DNA of 64,000 nt from UBA1366 sp047602575 (GTDB lineage: Bacteria; Bacillota; Clostridia; Oscillospirales; Ruminococcaceae). The notes under the pieces are model-generated. The model made no database searches. It saw only the letters and a program-made list of their open reading frames with translations, and was not told where the DNA came from. The stretch is taken from assembly GCA_047602575.1 (NCBI GenBank), contig JASGGY010000002.1:124001-188000 (forward strand). The letters run 5' to 3'. Positions within the stretch are counted from its first letter, which is position 1; the number at the start of each line of letters is the position of its first letter. Shown piece after piece: positions 60,696 to 64,000 of the stretch. The translations under genes and the position numbers were made by a program.

Positions 60696-61578
60696 TGATG
60701 ATACAATCGAATGGCTTCTGGAGGATGAAAATCCAGCCGTACAATATCGAACGAGAACAGAAATCCTTGAACAACCGTCAGATAATTCAAAAGTGAAAGA
60801 ATGGATTTCTTTAAAATTACCACCAGATTGGTATCAAACAGACGGGCTTTGGTATCGTTATTATGTTACCGCTTTTGCAGAATGCGGACTGTCCTATGAG
60901 GATTTGCCTGACGGTTGTTTCAATAAAGCATTTTCAGAACTTGATACAAGATTTGATTGCAATTGTGGCGACTTTATGCTTCTTACTGCAATGGTTAAGT
61001 TAGGCTTGGAAAATGATAAAACCGTTCAAAAAATAATAAGCAACTTGCCTTCCTTACAATTACCTGATGGCGGATTTCTTTGTTTACACAGAGCAGATAA
61101 ACTAAAATATGTCCCCAAAAGCTGTTATAAAGCCAACCGCCACGCGCTTATGTTTCTGGCAGAGTGCAATAAAAAGGGGATTAAGACAAACTTCGGAACC
61201 CAGCTGATTGATTACTTTTTTAAACGAAATATATTTTACAAATCTGCCGAACCGGCGCAGCTTGTGCTGCAAAGCCGCGAAGGTTGGCGGACAATCGATA
61301 CGTTTTATCCATTTGAGGTAATGCGCGTAGGTATACAAAATGTAGCGGAATCCTTTTCTGCGTTGGGCTTTGGAAATGATGAGCGCTTAAAAGAAACGTG
61401 GGAAATATTACAGGGATATAGAAATGATTCAGGAAAGATCGATTTGAAAGGAACGTTGACCAAGTCTTACTTACCGAAAGAAAAACGTGGGAAACCAAGT
61501 AAGTGGGTAACGTTCTATACCGTTCTTGCTGAAAAAGAGAGAACGAAAACTTTTAATGAAAGGGTTCAGACAAAATAA
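60688..61578 (+). CDS. Alpha-alpha toroid (prenyltransferase/terpenoid-cyclase-like) protein
   Basis: ATG 60688 lies about 8 bases after GGAGG and within the end of the previous gene. The 296-residue protein starts MSNDDTIEWLLEDENPAVQY. It carries helix-pair repeats with LPSLQLPDGGFLCLH and SYEDLPDGCF, reminiscent of the QxxDGGF/W repeats of prenyltransferase and squalene-cyclase folds, plus a conserved-looking PFEVMRVGI. Catalytic cyclase Asp motifs are not obvious, so it is likely a non-enzymatic or unknown relative. The AT-richer composition than its partner suggests a separate origin. Confidence 0.7.
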   Translation: MSNDDTIEWLLEDENPAVQYRTRTEILEQPSDNSKVKEWISLKLPPDWYQTDGLWYRYYVTAFAECGLSYEDLPDGCFNKAFSELDTRFDCNCGDFMLLTAMVKLGLENDKTVQKIISNLPSLQLPDGGFLCLHRADKLKYVPKSCYKANRHALMFLAECNKKGIKTNFGTQLIDYFFKRNIFYKSAEPAQLVLQSREGWRTIDTFYPFEVMRVGIQNVAESFSALGFGNDERLKETWEILQGYRNDSGKIDLKGTLTKSYLPKEKRGKPSKWVTFYTVLAEKERTKTFNERVQTK

Positions 61579-61584
61579 AATTAA

Positions 61585-61596
61585 ACAGATTAATCT
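61585..61596. promoter_or_regulatory. 12-base perfect palindrome before guaA
   Basis: CAGATTAATCTG, 51 bases upstream of the guaA ATG. It could be an operator for a dimeric regulator. The leader is too short and lacks the paired stems for a purine riboswitch. Confidence 0.3.
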
Positions 61597-61646
61597 GACC
61601 GTTGTTTCGATAACGTGTTTTAAGAAATAAGAAAAGAGGAGAATTT

Positions 61647-63182
61647 ATGTCACATCAGTTTGTGCTGATACTGGATTTCGGCGGGCAGTATAATCAGCTC
61701 ATCGCGCGCAGAGTGCGTGAATGCGGAGTTTACTGCGAGGTTCGCCCATATAATAAGCTCAGTATTGCGGAAATCAAGGCGCTTGATCCCGTGGGCATTA
61801 TTTTTACGGGGGGACCCAACAGCGTTTATCTGGAAAGCTCTCCGCATATTTCAAAAGAAGTTTTCGAGCTGGGTGTACCGGTTCTGGGCATCTGCTACGG
61901 CTGTCAGCTGATGGCGTATACGCTCGGCGGTGAGGTTTCGACCTGCGTTTCGAGCGAATATGGTAAGACGGCGACGGCTTATGACACGCAGTCCCTGCTG
62001 TTTGACGGGCTTGCAGAAAGTGCTGTTTCGTGGATGAGCCACACGGACTATGTTTCAAAGCTGCCGGAGGGCTTTACCGCCACGGCGAAAACCGCGAATT
62101 GCCCCTATGCCGGCATGGAAAATGCCGCGAAGAAATTGTATGCGATTCAGTTTCACCCCGAGGTCAACCACACGGAGAACGGGCTTGCCATGCTGCGCAA
62201 TTTCCTGTTCAGGGTCTGCGGCTGCATGGGCGACTGGACGATGGAGAATTTCGCCGAAACACAAATCAAAGCCATCCGCGAAAAGGTCGGTAGCGGAAAG
62301 GTTCTGCTTGCGCTGTCGGGCGGCGTGGACAGCTCGGTTGCGGCGGCGCTGCTGTCAAAAGCGGTCGGAAATCAGCTGACGTGTATTTTCGTTGACCACG
62401 GCTTTATGCGCAAAAACGAGGGCGACGAGGTCGAGGAAGCGTTTGCGGACTGGGATATCAATTTTGTCCGCGTCAATGTCAAGGAGCGCTTTTTGGCAAA
62501 GCTTGCGGGGATCAGCGACCCCGAAACCAAGCGCAAAATCATCGGCGAGGAATTTATCCGCGTTTTCGAGGAAGAAGCCAAGAAAATCGGGCGCGTGGAT
62601 TTTCTCGTGCAGGGAACGATTTACCCCGATATCATTGAGTCCGGTGCGGGCGATGCGGCGGTCATCAAGAGCCACCACAACGTCGGCGGCTTGCCGGACT
62701 ATGTGGATTTCAAAGAAATCATCGAGCCGCTGCGGCTGCTGTTTAAGGACGAAACGAGAAAGCTCGGGATGGAGCTTGGGCTGTCGGACAAGCTTGTCTG
62801 GCGGCAGCCGTTCCCCGGCCCGGGGCTTGCGATTCGTATCATCGGCGATATCACGGAGGAGAAGCTGGACATTCTGCGCGACGCGGACTTCATCTTCCGC
62901 GAGGAGATCGCAAAGGCGGGGATGGACAGAAGCATCCACCAGTATTTCGCGGTGCTGACCAATATGCGCTCGGTGGGTGTGATGGGCGACGGACGGACGT
63001 ATGATTACACGCTTGCGCTGCGCGGCGTGACGACGACGGACTTCATGACTGCGGATTTCGCGAAAATCCCGTACGAGGTGCTGGAGGTCTGCGCGAGCCG
63101 GATTGTCAACGAGGTAAAGTGTGTCAACCGGATTGTGTATGATATTACAACCAAGCCGCCGTCTACGATTGAGTGGGAGTAA
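61647..63182 (+). CDS. guaA: GMP synthase (glutamine-hydrolysing)
   Basis: The 511-residue enzyme converts XMP to GMP with ATP and glutamine. Residues 1-195 are the class I amidotransferase: DFGGQYNQLIARRVRECGVY, nucleophile Cys in GICYGCQLMAY, and His/Glu in QFHPEVNHTENG. From about 205 the PP-loop synthetase follows (LALSGGVDSSVAAALLSKAV), then the C-terminal dimer domain with PFPGPGLAIRIIGD and the closing KPPSTIEWE. AGAGGAG precedes the ATG. The length is normal. Confidence 0.98.
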   Translation: MSHQFVLILDFGGQYNQLIARRVRECGVYCEVRPYNKLSIAEIKALDPVGIIFTGGPNSVYLESSPHISKEVFELGVPVLGICYGCQLMAYTLGGEVSTCVSSEYGKTATAYDTQSLLFDGLAESAVSWMSHTDYVSKLPEGFTATAKTANCPYAGMENAAKKLYAIQFHPEVNHTENGLAMLRNFLFRVCGCMGDWTMENFAETQIKAIREKVGSGKVLLALSGGVDSSVAAALLSKAVGNQLTCIFVDHGFMRKNEGDEVEEAFADWDINFVRVNVKERFLAKLAGISDPETKRKIIGEEFIRVFEEEAKKIGRVDFLVQGTIYPDIIESGAGDAAVIKSHHNVGGLPDYVDFKEIIEPLRLLFKDETRKLGMELGLSDKLVWRQPFPGPGLAIRIIGDITEEKLDILRDADFIFREEIAKAGMDRSIHQYFAVLTNMRSVGVMGDGRTYDYTLALRGVTTTDFMTADFAKIPYEVLEVCASRIVNEVKCVNRIVYDITTKPPSTIEWE

Positions 63183-63217
63183 GCTACAAGTGGTTTTCGA
63201 GTGGAGGTGGATATAAT

Positions 63218-63769
63218 TTGAAGCTGTTATTTTTAATTGGCGACACGGCAGTTGGTAAAATGACAGTCGGGCAGGAATTAATGAAGATAACCGATTTACG
63301 ACTTTTCCATAACCACATGATGATTGAACCGGTGATTGAAATTTTCGGTCAGTTTCGAGGGGAAACCATACAGCGCCTGCGAGAAGTTATTTTTGAGGAG
63401 TTTGCCGCTTCCAATTGTTACGGTATGATTTTCACTATTTTATGGGCTTTTGACATGCAATCTGATTGGGATTATGTCGCCTATATCAGCGATGTTTTCA
63501 AACAGCATAATGCGGACATTTATTATGCGGAATTAGTAGCTCCACAAGAAACACGCTTACAGCGCAATACCACAGAAAACCGCTTAAAACACAAACCATC
63601 AAAGCGTAATATTATAATTTCAAACCAACGATTGCTGATGGATGATGATAAACATCGTTGTGTCAGTAATGATGGCGAGCTTACATTTGAAAATTATATT
63701 AAAATTGACAACAGCAGCTTGTCACCTGAAACAGTGGCGAAAATGATTAAAGAATGTTTTCTGCTGTGA
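63218..63769 (+). CDS. P-loop nucleotide kinase-like protein
   Basis: TTG 63218 lies 7 bases after GGAGGTGG and gives 183 residues from (M)KLLFLIGDTAVGKMTVGQEL; the longer frame overlaps guaA without reason. The Walker A GDTAVGKMT is at the N-terminus, as in small kinases (shikimate/adenylate-kinase-like AAA_33 type). Later segments AELVAPQETRLQRNTTENR and DNSSLSPETVAKMIKE fit the Arg-rich lid and C-terminal helix of that fold. The substrate is unknown; Clostridia relatives are labelled AAA-family or shikimate kinase. AT-richer than guaA. Confidence 0.78.
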   Translation: MKLLFLIGDTAVGKMTVGQELMKITDLRLFHNHMMIEPVIEIFGQFRGETIQRLREVIFEEFAASNCYGMIFTILWAFDMQSDWDYVAYISDVFKQHNADIYYAELVAPQETRLQRNTTENRLKHKPSKRNIIISNQRLLMDDDKHRCVSNDGELTFENYIKIDNSSLSPETVAKMIKECFLL

Positions 63770-63953
63770 TTGACAGTTGATGTTCAGCGAACACCGCAGA
63801 GTATGGATAATCTAAATCAAAATAAGTAAAAGGAATTAAACAACCGAAACAAAATTGGTTAAACTCAGTTAGCTTGCGCGAGTGGGAATAACCCCGAACC
63901 CCATCGTCCCCCACAGCCCGGCCCGGCTGAAAAAATAAAAGGAGGTCACCCCC

Positions 63954-64000
63954 ATGTCCTGCTATTACATCATCGGTATCCGGATGGATAACCGCACCGG
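63954..64000 (+). CDS. Start of a further gene, cut by the window edge
   Basis: AAAGGAGG is 8 bases before the ATG. Only MSCYYIIGIRMDNRTG is visible, too little to identify. The preceding gap (63770-63953) shows no gene; it is A-rich, then C-rich. Confidence 0.6.
   Translation, partial: MSCYYIIGIRMDNRT

Noticed and set aside
61579..61646. Purine riboswitch upstream of guaA
   Set aside because: Only 68 bases separate the genes, and the three-way junction and conserved loop bases are not seen; only a short palindrome is present.

Overview
The window looks like a chromosomal segment of an anaerobic, plant-fibre-associated Clostridia bacterium, most likely Oscillospiraceae/Ruminococcaceae. Pointers are Clostridia-type housekeeping genes (lepA/hemW, coaX beside an ECF S component, hemZ, bifunctional Rel, spmA/spmB, an AbrB/SpoVT-like regulator), a multimodular GH5_7-type mannanase, a GH9 cellulase remnant, a BspA-type leucine-rich-repeat surface protein and strong AGGAGG ribosome sites with SigA promoters at 17-bp spacing. 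The species cannot be named from the sequence. No rRNA, tRNA or CRISPR array was seen.

Layout. 1-3.4 kb: hemW (cut by the window edge), a membrane protein and lepA, all minus. 3.5-4.8 kb: an Xre-type regulator between two membrane proteins, with an inverted repeat over the promoter. 5.1-20.7 kb: an AT-rich cell-surface polysaccharide locus. A minus operon (GH5, MurB-like flavoprotein, sugar epimerase, UDP-glucose dehydrogenase) faces a plus operon that starts in a broken GH9 gene and continues with glycosyltransferases, UDP-galactopyranose mutase, a Wzy-like polymerase, a pyruvyltransferase and a Wzx-like flippase. Together these could supply UDP-GlcA/UDP-GalA and UDP-Galf, then build, polymerise and export a repeat unit. 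20.7-26.2 kb: the BspA-like protein, a membrane protein, a Cys-rich mini-protein and a P-loop/superoxide dismutase pair. 26.5-31.4 kb (minus): DEAD-box helicase, AEC transporter, ECF S component plus type III pantothenate kinase, ArsC-like protein, Dtd. 31.7-35.2 kb: three separately promoted secreted proteins; two end in an unusual TAxTG anchor and one is a lipoprotein. 35.3-38.8 kb (minus): lipoprotein, NnrD/E, AcpS, a small membrane protein, rpsT. 39.2-47.0 kb: recJ, rel, a metallo-beta-lactamase hydrolase, hemZ and a 23S rRNA methyltransferase, apparently one operon.

47.1-55.5 kb is a visibly AT-richer accessory island between the rRNA methyltransferase gene and prfB. It holds an aminoglycoside-nucleotidyltransferase-like gene, a NUDIX gene, several broken genes (SRA/DUF3427-like, NUDIX, transposase, cupin), an isochorismatase-like hydrolase and, as the most interesting item, an apparently intact pair: a MoxR-type AAA+ ATPase with a large uncharacterised N-terminal region, and a 628-residue protein combining an HExxH metallopeptidase-like motif with a C-terminal VWA domain. 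A small acidic ORF lies between them. 55.7-64 kb returns to chromosomal genes: prfB (without the usual programmed frameshift), abrB-like, spmAB, a phosphoribosyltransferase-like protein, two unknown proteins with overlapping ends, guaA, and a nucleotide kinase-like gene.

Two core genes, rpsT and recJ, each carry one single-base indel about 1.1 kb apart; these are either assembly errors or real lesions. A hairpin-rich dispersed repeat occurs three times, always between convergent genes.
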